Source: a virus
Direction: 5' to 3' (one strand)
DNA: 64,000 bases
IMG/VR virus record: IMGVR_UViG_3300008516_000204
Coordinates: 42,112-106,111 of that record
Both the position numbers and the translations under genes were made by a program. Of this stretch, positions 29,294 through 36,071 are shown in pieces; within the stretch, counting starts at the first letter, position 1, and each line of letters starts with the position of its first letter. Below the pieces are notes generated by a model. It saw nothing but the letters and a program-made list of their open reading frames with translations, was not told the origin of the DNA and made no database searches.

Positions 29294-30945
29294 ACATAAC
29301 CAAAATAAAACTACATAACTTCCTCTCGCATAAGAATACCGAACTAAATCTCGACAGGGATGGTTTATATCTTATTCTTGGCAAGAACAAATTAACTGGG
29401 TTATCAAACGGAAGCGGAAAAACCAGTTTGATAGTAGACTCAATAGAATACTGCTTGTTTGGCAGTTCAAACCGATGTATCACCGCTGGCGATAATCTCA
29501 TTACCGATAATTTTGATAAGATGTCAGTTGAAATTACCTTTATAAAAAACAATAAGCGTAGTATTGTATTGCGAAAAAGAACACGAGGCAAATCTACTAA
29601 GCTCACCATAAACGGAAAATCTGGCAATAGTATAAAGGAAACGCAACGAGCTTTAGAAAAGATTATAGGAATGAATTATGAGACCTTTCGACATTCGGTA
29701 GGATTTGAGCAAGGTAAAATGAATTCTTTTTCTGAACTTGATCCAGCAGATGCTAAAAAAGTCTTAATGCACATATTGCAGTTGGACAAATATGATGGCT
29801 ACTATAAGAAGGCGAAAGAGCTTGGCGATGCTTTAAAATCCAAGCACAGCGAAATAGAAATGGAACTTTCCCTATTAGAAGATACCACTGCTTCGCCAAA
29901 TACTGAAAGTCGCAAAGATACTGAAGATCGCATTAAAGTAGTTCAGAAACAACTCTCCAAGATAGAGAGGGGCTATAAAAGATATTTAGAAATAGAAAGC
30001 CAGCGAGAAAAAATCAAGAAACAAGTAAACGAATTAGAAAGTAAACAATATCACGCTACTCAAGAGATTTCCCGATTAAAAAGAAAAGCAGGCGACTTCA
30101 AACAATTAGGAAAATGTCCAACCTGCCTTCAAGAAGTTGGAACAGATTATAAGAAGGATATTTTAAAGGGTATTCGTGCCGAAGAACTAAAGCAACAGCA
30201 AATTGCAGATAAATTGGATATTCAGACGAGGAAAAAACGAGCTACATTGCCTAAATCCATATCCGATGAGGTAGAACAGTTAAGAGGAGAAGACAACGAA
30301 CTACGAGAGGAATTGGGCAACCTAAAGACCAAGATGGTATCCATTGAGGAAACTGCCAAAGAACTTGTCAGAGTCAAAAAGAAGAAAGCAACCCTTACTC
30401 AAAACAAAAAACTCATTTTCAATAAAATGAACGATTATTCGCTTTTAATGGACGCTTTCGGCAAGAATGGGATACAGGTATATATCATAGACAACATAAT
30501 CCCCGAAATCCAGAACATCGCTAATGACATAATTGGCAGGATTACCGATTTGCAGCTCAATATGCAAACGCAGAAGGTGCTGAAAAATAAGAAGGAAGCC
30601 GAAACCCTTGATATAATCATATCGGATTCAAGCGGGGACAAGTCTTATTATAATTACTCTGGTGGCGAGAAAACTTTGATTGATTTTGCATTGAGGATTG
30701 CCCTATCGGTCATCTTGTCGAGACGAAGCGGGACACAGATTGAAACACTGATATTGGACGAGCCATTCGGTAGTTTGGACGCACAGAACAAGGCGAAGGT
30801 GATGTCGGCGATAAGCTATGTTAAAAATAAGTTTCAGTTTAAGAAAATATTTCTGATTACCCACGATTATGAGTTGCAAGAGAACTGCGAAAATGTGATT
30901 GAGGTTGTTAAGGATAGAACAGGTAGTTTTATCAGGGAGGATTAA
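29290..30945 (+). CDS. sbcC: SbcC/Rad50-like ATPase (T4 gp46 type)
   Basis: 551 aa. N-terminal NFLSHKNTELNL and Walker A SNGSGKTSLIVD, a coiled-coil region, a zinc hook CPTC at residues 276-279, then the ABC signature YSGGEKTLIDFA and Walker B TLILDEPFGSLDAQ. The coiled coil is short compared with SbcC (~1000 aa) but like phage gp46 (~560 aa). It tethers DNA ends and drives the Mre11-like nuclease. It follows the 106-aa ORF by ATGA. Confidence 0.93.
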   Translation: MNITKIKLHNFLSHKNTELNLDRDGLYLILGKNKLTGLSNGSGKTSLIVDSIEYCLFGSSNRCITAGDNLITDNFDKMSVEITFIKNNKRSIVLRKRTRGKSTKLTINGKSGNSIKETQRALEKIIGMNYETFRHSVGFEQGKMNSFSELDPADAKKVLMHILQLDKYDGYYKKAKELGDALKSKHSEIEMELSLLEDTTASPNTESRKDTEDRIKVVQKQLSKIERGYKRYLEIESQREKIKKQVNELESKQYHATQEISRLKRKAGDFKQLGKCPTCLQEVGTDYKKDILKGIRAEELKQQQIADKLDIQTRKKRATLPKSISDEVEQLRGEDNELREELGNLKTKMVSIEETAKELVRVKKKKATLTQNKKLIFNKMNDYSLLMDAFGKNGIQVYIIDNIIPEIQNIANDIIGRITDLQLNMQTQKVLKNKKEAETLDIIISDSSGDKSYYNYSGGEKTLIDFALRIALSVILSRRSGTQIETLILDEPFGSLDAQNKAKVMSAISYVKNKFQFKKIFLITHDYELQENCENVIEVVKDRTGSFIRED

Positions 30946-31086
30946 ATGAAAATCTATTTCCACAAATATGTCGTAGAATGGCTACTAAGATACCTACCAG
31001 ATATGTTTAGGAGGTATTATCTTGATTATATTAATGCAACAACTTACGAAATGAGGAGGAAAGATGATAATGAAAAGAAACGATAA
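30946..31086 (+). CDS. Hypothetical protein, 46 aa
   Basis: Begins immediately after the SbcC-like stop, with GGGAGGA upstream. KIYFHKYVVEWLLRYLPDMFRRYYLDY is aromatic and basic; the last 20 bases overlap the next ORF. Probably real, unknown. Confidence 0.45.
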   Translation: MKIYFHKYVVEWLLRYLPDMFRRYYLDYINATTYEMRRKDDNEKKR

Positions 31087-31330
31087 AAAGGCTTTGGACT
31101 TTTGGAAAAATATTATTTATAAGAATGGAAAATTGGATGAGGAACAAGTATTGAAAGAATTATCTGACTACTATTTTGTTATACAACAAGTTCCGAAAGT
31201 GTATTGCCATATTACAAATGGATTATTATCTAAACTAATGTATAAGGCAGAAACAATTATCTCAATAGCGGATGATTGTATTAGTAAAGACTATGTTCAT
31301 AAAGACGATTTAAGGGAATTAATGAAATGA
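31064..31330 (+). CDS. Hypothetical protein, 88 aa
   Basis: GAGGAGGAAAG is placed before ATG 31064 (ATG 31070 is an alternative). Helical, with KALDFWKNIIYKNG and SDYYFVIQQVPKVYCH segments. No recognised family. Coupled to the next short ORF. Confidence 0.5.
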   Translation: MIMKRNDKKALDFWKNIIYKNGKLDEEQVLKELSDYYFVIQQVPKVYCHITNGLLSKLMYKAETIISIADDCISKDYVHKDDLRELMK

Positions 31331-31437
31331 GGCAGAAAGCACTCAATTTATCGTGGAACGAGATTAGGGAATATGCGAAAAATCTGTATTTACAGGCAAA
31401 AAGGATTATCAAAATGATTTTGGAAAGGATAAGATAG
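31327..31437 (+). CDS. Hypothetical helical peptide, 36 aa
   Basis: Overlaps both neighbours (ATGA upstream, TAG/GTG downstream). A basic helix (EIREYAKNLYLQAKRIIKMILERIR). Weak evidence beyond tight overlap. Confidence 0.35.
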   Translation: MRQKALNLSWNEIREYAKNLYLQAKRIIKMILERIR

Positions 31438-31604
31438 TGAGAAACCGCAAGCACATTGAAGGCGAAAGAATCCCAGTTTCAGATGTCTGCCTCAAGGGAG
31501 TGGACAGATACGAGTTGGATATAAAAGGCATAAAAAAACTGTTACAACTGAACTTGGAAGTTTTATTGGATCTTAGGGATTTATTGGAACGGAGAAAAAA
31601 ATGA
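31437..31604 (+). CDS. Hypothetical protein, 55 aa (GTG start)
   Basis: The GTG shares the G of the preceding TAG and the TGA overlaps the next ATG. Charged with a leucine-rich helix (IKKLLQLNLEVLLDLRDLLE), maybe a dimerising coiled coil. Confidence 0.4.
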   Translation: MRNRKHIEGERIPVSDVCLKGVDRYELDIKGIKKLLQLNLEVLLDLRDLLERRKK

Positions 31605-31792
31605 TAGACGAGAATAAGATAGGCATACTATTTACTACAAATGGAAAAGATGTATGGAGATTGATAAGTTATTGTGAATATCCCACTGCTACTTTCGAAA
31701 ATATTGAAACAAAAGAGCAAACTGGTGGAGCTGTAGGAAACCCTATAGTAAATCAATTTAAGGAATTAGAAATAAAGAAGGAGATAAGGTAA
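31601..31792 (+). CDS. Hypothetical protein, 63 aa
   Basis: Small mixed protein (IGILFTTNGKDVWRLISY). Overlaps the previous gene by ATGA and the next start by one base, and ends in an AAGGAGA site. Not recognised. Confidence 0.5.
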   Translation: MIDENKIGILFTTNGKDVWRLISYCEYPTATFENIETKEQTGGAVGNPIVNQFKELEIKKEIR

Positions 31793-31881
31793 TGAAGAAA
31801 GAAACTTATGTCTATTATTACCTAAATGGTAAATATGTTTGCAAAGCTGAACTAAAAGATGTGGATATGAGAAAGGAATAA
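31792..31881 (+). CDS. Hypothetical peptide, 29 aa
   Basis: MKKETYVYYYLNGKYVCKAEL lies one base into the prior stop, with AAGGAGATAAGG upstream. A small beta hairpin-like peptide; supported only by the ribosome site and the contiguous arrangement. Confidence 0.35.
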   Translation: MKKETYVYYYLNGKYVCKAELKDVDMRKE

Positions 31882-31882
31882 A

Positions 31883-32041
31883 ATGAGAGAAATATTGTTT
31901 AAATTAGTAGCTAAAAAGATGGATAAGAAAAGGCTTGGTAGTTATGAGCCAGTTAGGTTTAACATAACTTTAGAAGTTCCTCTTTGGTTTGGGGAATCAA
32001 TTATTCAGTTAATTAAAGAAAAAGCAAAGGAGGTGAAATAA
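31883..32041 (+). CDS. Hypothetical protein, 52 aa
   Basis: Has GAAAGGA upstream. Contains LFKLVAKKMDKKRLGSYEPV then FNITLEVPLWFGESIIQ; its end carries AAGGAGGTG for the next gene. Unknown. Confidence 0.45.
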   Translation: MREILFKLVAKKMDKKRLGSYEPVRFNITLEVPLWFGESIIQLIKEKAKEVK

Positions 32042-32042
32042 A

Positions 32043-32375
32043 ATGTTAGGATTTCCAAGAAAAACGAAGCAACCCCAGAAGCCCAGAGAAGCGAAGGACA
32101 TTGTGAAAGCGTGCGACAAAGCCCTAATGATAACCGAGAAAGCTGGCGATGTTCAGATTCATGTGCTGAAGAATATCAAATACCGCAACGAGGTCAAGGG
32201 CATATTACAGGAGGCGTTGGATTCTTACTTAACGAATCCCGTGCTTAATACGCTTCTTAATGTGTTCAAGGGCTTAAGGGGCGAAGTAATAGAGTTGAAA
32301 AAACTAATTGAAAAGCTAACTGGAGACAAAAATGAAGGAAAAGAAAAAGAGAACAAAAAAGAAACTCCCAAATAA
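32043..32375 (+). CDS. Hypothetical protein, 110 aa
   Basis: AAAGGAGGTG ends 6-8 bases upstream of the ATG. Helical, with a long charged C-terminal coil (LRGEVIELKKLIEKLTGDKNEG). Position before the packaging genes suggests a late or structural accessory role but this is only context. Confidence 0.5.
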   Translation: MLGFPRKTKQPQKPREAKDIVKACDKALMITEKAGDVQIHVLKNIKYRNEVKGILQEALDSYLTNPVLNTLLNVFKGLRGEVIELKKLIEKLTGDKNEGKEKENKKETPK

Positions 32376-32682
32376 GAGGAAAAGAAAACGGTCTAAGAAA
32401 GTCGTTAAGCGAATCGGCGTTTTTATTCCTATTCAAGCTGACATCATAACCCAACAAGTCAAATTAGATAAATACATCATTGAACAGGGATGTCAAAGAC
32501 TCGGCATCTTCCACAAAAACATTGACAAGGAAAAAGGGGTTATAGAACTCTACGCCAGAACCCGTCACATAGGCAAATCCAGAGCCAGAAAAGTGAAACC
32601 GATAACAGGAGATTCTTTACAGGCAGAATTAGCTCAAATGGCTGAACGAACCAAAACCAAGCTGATTTTTCCTCTAGCTTAA
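32332..32682 (+). CDS. Basic hypothetical protein, 116 aa
   Basis: The N-terminal 25 residues are almost all Lys/Arg (KEKKKRTKKKLPNKRKRKR). The rest has IGVFIPIQADIITQQVKLDKY and a basic middle. It overlaps the preceding gene by 44 bases. Likely binds nucleic acid. Confidence 0.5.
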   Translation: MKEKKKRTKKKLPNKRKRKRSKKVVKRIGVFIPIQADIITQQVKLDKYIIEQGCQRLGIFHKNIDKEKGVIELYARTRHIGKSRARKVKPITGDSLQAELAQMAERTKTKLIFPLA

Positions 32683-32711
32683 ATAAAAGAACTTTAAGAA
32701 AGGAATGGACT

Positions 32712-32981
32712 ATGGGAATATTAGATGAACTTAGGAATAAGAATCCTAAGAAATTTGCTATCAAGCCTCAATTTTCCTTGGGTGCAACATTTTTGGCTGT
32801 TGTAATCGGAAAGGTGGTACAGTACACCTTACTGGCAACTATCGGCTACCTTTGTTGGAATTATGTCGTTCCAGCTTTGGGCGGGGTTAGTTTAACTTTT
32901 TGGCAGATTCTCGCCCTCTTAATACTTGCCGAGATATTTATCTATCGAATCTCTGGGACTGGCAGCAATGCGGGATATTGA
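32712..32981 (+). CDS. Small membrane protein with two hydrophobic segments, 89 aa
   Basis: GAAAGGA precedes ATG 32712. After a short polar start there are two spans (LGATFLAVVIGKVVQYTLLAT and FWQILALLILAEIFIY). A plausible holin- or channel-like architecture, but not confirmed. The end overlaps the sigma-factor start by 14 bases. Confidence 0.5.
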   Translation: MGILDELRNKNPKKFAIKPQFSLGATFLAVVIGKVVQYTLLATIGYLCWNYVVPALGGVSLTFWQILALLILAEIFIYRISGTGSNAGY

Positions 32982-33450
32982 TAAAAAAATTAAGAAATTT
33001 GAACCACTGATGTTTAAGCTTTTACGAAAGTTTAGAATACCAAAACGAGATTACGACGACTACTTACAGGAATTGAGAATAGCAGCTTGGAAAGTTATCG
33101 AAAAATATGATAAAAAAAGAGGGTTATTAAGTACGATTATGCAAATAAGCCTGGAAAATCGTATCAAAGACCTGCTAAGAAAATCGGATAATGAAACCAT
33201 CTTTCTGGAGGATTTATCACATCATCAAAAAACCAAAGCTTTAAAAGTTAAAACCAATTTTATGGCAAATATTGATATGGACTTTATCAAAAATAAATTA
33301 ACCAAATTGGAGAAGAAAATTATCAATCTGCGATTAAAAGGCTTAACGCAATCCAAAATCGGTAAATTACTTAATATATCACAATCGGCTATACAGCAGA
33401 AATGGCAATTAATACTAAAAAAGTTGAAGAAACTAATAAAAAGGAGGTAA
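32968..33450 (+). CDS. Sigma-70-family RNA polymerase sigma factor
   Basis: 160 aa, from ATG 32968 (MRDIDKKIKKFEPLM). Region 2 is visible in DYDDYLQELRIAAWKVIEKYD and LENRIKDLLRKSDN; region 4 is a helix-turn-helix in KLEKKIINLRLKGLTQSKIGKLLNISQSAIQQ. The linker is basic and short, as in ECF-like sigma factors. Phages such as SPO1 use sigma factors for middle/late transcription, so this protein may direct expression of the packaging and virion genes. It overlaps the upstream membrane protein and is followed by AAAAGGAGG for the next gene. Confidence 0.75.
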   Translation: MRDIDKKIKKFEPLMFKLLRKFRIPKRDYDDYLQELRIAAWKVIEKYDKKRGLLSTIMQISLENRIKDLLRKSDNETIFLEDLSHHQKTKALKVKTNFMANIDMDFIKNKLTKLEKKIINLRLKGLTQSKIGKLLNISQSAIQQKWQLILKKLKKLIKRR

Positions 33451-33453
33451 CAA

Positions 33454-33882
33454 ATGAGAACATTATCTAATTTAATTGATAAAAAACTAGAGAAAGATAA
33501 ACTTGCTAAAGAAACAGCAGAAGCCAAGTTTCAAGTAAAAATGCAAGAGATAGAAAAAAGAATAACTAATCAATTTGAAAAAGCAAAATATGTTACTGGA
33601 AAAAGATTGACAATGAGGAAACAACATGAAAGTATGTATTATTTCTCCTTTGATATAGGTAATAAAGAGTGTAGAACACTATATATTTGTAGTAATGATA
33701 ACTGGGATACATTAAACATAGATAGTGAATTTAATATTAATTTGTTCAATGCAGCATATGGATATACAGCAGAAGAAATTAAAGTATTAGGAACGACATT
33801 TCAGCTTAAGGACCTAAATAGAATGCTAATTGATTGGTGTAGAATATTAACAGACAAAATAATAAAAAGAAAAAGGAGGTAA
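33454..33882 (+). CDS. Hypothetical protein, 142 aa
   Basis: Preceded by AAAGGAGG. N-terminal half is a charged coiled coil (KLEKDKLAKETAEAKFQVKMQ), then strands such as SMYYFSFDIGNKECRTLYIC, ending in a basic helical tail. It lies between the sigma factor and a probable small terminase, which suggests a packaging or transcription role. Family unknown. Confidence 0.5.
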   Translation: MRTLSNLIDKKLEKDKLAKETAEAKFQVKMQEIEKRITNQFEKAKYVTGKRLTMRKQHESMYYFSFDIGNKECRTLYICSNDNWDTLNIDSEFNINLFNAAYGYTAEEIKVLGTTFQLKDLNRMLIDWCRILTDKIIKRKRR

Positions 33883-33885
33883 ACA

Positions 33886-34440
33886 ATGGGGCGTGGAGGA
33901 TTTAGACCTGGGGCAGGCAGAAAAAAGGGGAAAAAGGATTCGGTTCTCAGAGAAAAAGTAACCAAATTTCCCAAACCAACTGGCAAGGACATAGAAAAAT
34001 ATGCGAACTTTGACAAGCCTATGTATTTGAAAATCTCCAAATATCTCAATAAAGACCAGAAGACTCTGTATAAAAATCTGCTGGTCAAATATGAAAGCCC
34101 TTTGAAGGCTCTCAAATCGCTTAGAGACGATATGGCGGTTAGGTATAAGGAAGCAAGGATAGCAGAAATTAGTGTTGGGGCAGGGAAGCTTTCAAGGGCA
34201 GTTACAGAATTGGGGGCAGAACTTAGGTCTTTGAACGAGCTTATCGACAGGATTGAATCTGGTCGGCAGGATTTACGGATTAATATTCTCAATCTGCTTA
34301 CTTCTACCGATAAAAAAGATATAGGTAAACTTAAGCGACTGAGGGATAGAGTGTTCTCTCTTCCTGAAGAAAAATCAGCAGTAGAGGAAGCAGAAATTGT
34401 GGATGAGGAACAAGATGGAACTGGGGAAAATAATGGATAA
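33886..34440 (+). CDS. Probable terminase small subunit
   Basis: 184 aa. The N-terminus GRGGFRPGAGRKKGKKDS closely resembles the GGxRPGAGRPKG motif that starts many phage small terminases. A helical middle (DKPMYLKISKYLNKDQKTLYKNLL, ELGAELRSLNELI) and acidic C-terminus follow. Two genes plus a zinc protein, the second methylase and the GT2-methyltransferase separate it from the large subunit. The TAA overlaps the next gene by 8 bases. The identification rests on the N-terminal motif and locus, so a helix-turn-helix search would help. Confidence 0.55.
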   Translation: MGRGGFRPGAGRKKGKKDSVLREKVTKFPKPTGKDIEKYANFDKPMYLKISKYLNKDQKTLYKNLLVKYESPLKALKSLRDDMAVRYKEARIAEISVGAGKLSRAVTELGAELRSLNELIDRIESGRQDLRINILNLLTSTDKKDIGKLKRLRDRVFSLPEEKSAVEEAEIVDEEQDGTGENNG

Positions 34441-34648
34441 ATTCATACCGATTTGGGAGAATAAGAGATACTCGAAAAAATATTTTATCGCTGGTCTTAG
34501 AGATATAAGAATGTATTGGCAATTTTCTCTATACCCTGGATTTTTCTGGGCAGGAATTCATGGGGTTTGGACTACTTTGAGAGTAATGATCGAAGGTAAA
34601 CCACTAAGATATAAACTGGAGGAATACGATGAAAATCCTACAATCTAA
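34433..34648 (+). CDS. Hypothetical protein, 71 aa
   Basis: ATG 34433 has GGGGAAA upstream; two earlier ATGs lie inside the small terminase ORF. Aromatic rich (IPIWENKRYSKKYFIAGL, YPGFFWAGIHGVW). Could be membrane associated. Overlaps the next gene. Confidence 0.45.
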   Translation: MDKFIPIWENKRYSKKYFIAGLRDIRMYWQFSLYPGFFWAGIHGVWTTLRVMIEGKPLRYKLEEYDENPTI

Positions 34649-34838
34649 GAAACGAAATAGGATAACCTTACTCAAGGAAGAAATCAAGATACTCCAAAAT
34701 AAGATAAAAAATTACGAGTTCATTATTCAGGAACACGAAAATGAAGCTAATAGATATCGTAAAGCTATTGTTAGTATGCGAAAGAGACTTCGAAAATTGA
34801 AAGGGCAATTAAAGTCTTTAATAAAAAGGAGTAAATAG
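34629..34838 (+). CDS. Coiled-coil hypothetical protein, 69 aa
   Basis: A long basic helix with heptad-like spacing (KEEIKILQNKIKNYEFIIQE then RYRKAIVSMRKRLRKLKGQL). Overlaps the previous gene by 20 bases. Likely an oligomeric helical protein of unknown role. Confidence 0.5.
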   Translation: MKILQSKKRNRITLLKEEIKILQNKIKNYEFIIQEHENEANRYRKAIVSMRKRLRKLKGQLKSLIKRSK

Positions 34839-34839
34839 T

Positions 34840-34935
34840 ATGGTAAAATATTGCCCTAATTGTGGCTTTGTAGTCGTGGAATCGGCTGAGGCATTATGCC
34901 CAAATTGTGGCAAACAATTAGAAGGAATAAAATGA
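34840..34935 (+). CDS. Tiny double zinc-ribbon protein, 31 aa
   Basis: YCPNCGFVVVESAEALCPNCGKQ contains two CPNCG pairs, a minimal zinc ribbon. It overlaps the methylase start by ATGA and follows an AAAGGAG site. The cysteine pattern makes it a credible gene despite the size. Confidence 0.5.
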   Translation: MVKYCPNCGFVVVESAEALCPNCGKQLEGIK

Positions 34936-36071
34936 TTACAGTTTTGAGTTTATTTGATGGTTTGGGTGGGGCAAGAATAGCTTTGGATAGATTAGGTATC
35001 CCTTGTAAATACTATGCTTCTGAAATAGATAAATATGCTATCAAAATAGCTCTGAAGAATTATCCCGATATTATTCAACTGGGAGATATAGCGAATATTA
35101 AGACGAAGGATTTGCCACAAATTGATTTATTAATTGGGGGTTCTCCTTGCCAAGATTTGAGTGTAGCTAAAAAGGATAGAAAAGGGTTACAAGGTAAAAG
35201 AAGCGGTTTATTTTGGGAATATGTCAGACTATTAAAAAAATTGAAACCCAAATATTTTGTTTTAGAAAATGTAAATTCAATGAAAAAGACAGATAAACAA
35301 ATTATTACAAATACTCTGTGTATTGAACCTATTATGATAAATTCAGCCCTATTAACCGCACAAAATAGAAAGAGATTATATTGGACTAACATCAAAAATA
35401 TTCAGCAACCAGAAGATAGGCATATTTATTTAAAGGATATTATAGAAGAAAATGTTGATAGAAAATACTATATTGAAAATATTTCTATTATACCATCAAT
35501 AAAATCAAAGAAAACAAATCTTTTAAACTTTTTAGGAGGCATACGAAATAAAGACTGGGCAAAAGACGGGAAAAAATTTAGTAGAAATTTTGGGCAGGGG
35601 GATAGGGTTTATTCAATAGAGGGAAAATCTGCGACTCTATCTGCTAATGGTGATGGAAGAGGAGCTAAAACAGGTTTATATGTAATTCCTCATGGATTTG
35701 TAAAAAGGCGGTATAAAAAAGTTAATAAATACCCCACTTTATGTGGACAATCCCCTTCATCAAAACATTTAATAGCATGTGTTGCACAGAGAGGTCGATA
35801 CAATAAAGATGGTTCTACTTCCCAAAAACTTGAACCAAGATTTGATGGTAAAACAAATACTCTAACCTCTATTCAAAAAGATAATGCAGTATTAAAAATA
35901 GATACAAATAAAAGTTATATTAGAAAATTGACACCCATAGAATGTGAAAGATTACAGGGACTACCAGATAATTATACTGAAGGTGTTTCTAATACTCAAC
36001 GATATAAGATGGTAGATAATGGCTTTACAATCGATGTCGTAGCACATATCCTAAAGGAAATGAAAGAATGA
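34932..36071 (+). CDS. DNA (cytosine-5) methyltransferase
   Basis: 379 aa from ATG 34932, overlapping the zinc-ribbon TGA; an upstream ATG in that ORF is not favoured since motif I lies right after 34932. Motifs: I LSLFDGLGGARIAL, IV GGSPCQDLSVA with catalytic Cys, VI VLENV, VIII QNRKRLYWTNI, and IX/X PIECERLQGLPDNYT with MVDNGFTIDVVA. The target-recognition domain lies between ~180 and 300. This differs from the shorter enzyme at 19008 and probably modifies a different sequence. No restriction gene adjoins. It overlaps the GT2 gene start by ATGA. Confidence 0.92.
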   Translation: MITVLSLFDGLGGARIALDRLGIPCKYYASEIDKYAIKIALKNYPDIIQLGDIANIKTKDLPQIDLLIGGSPCQDLSVAKKDRKGLQGKRSGLFWEYVRLLKKLKPKYFVLENVNSMKKTDKQIITNTLCIEPIMINSALLTAQNRKRLYWTNIKNIQQPEDRHIYLKDIIEENVDRKYYIENISIIPSIKSKKTNLLNFLGGIRNKDWAKDGKKFSRNFGQGDRVYSIEGKSATLSANGDGRGAKTGLYVIPHGFVKRRYKKVNKYPTLCGQSPSSKHLIACVAQRGRYNKDGSTSQKLEPRFDGKTNTLTSIQKDNAVLKIDTNKSYIRKLTPIECERLQGLPDNYTEGVSNTQRYKMVDNGFTIDVVAHILKEMKE

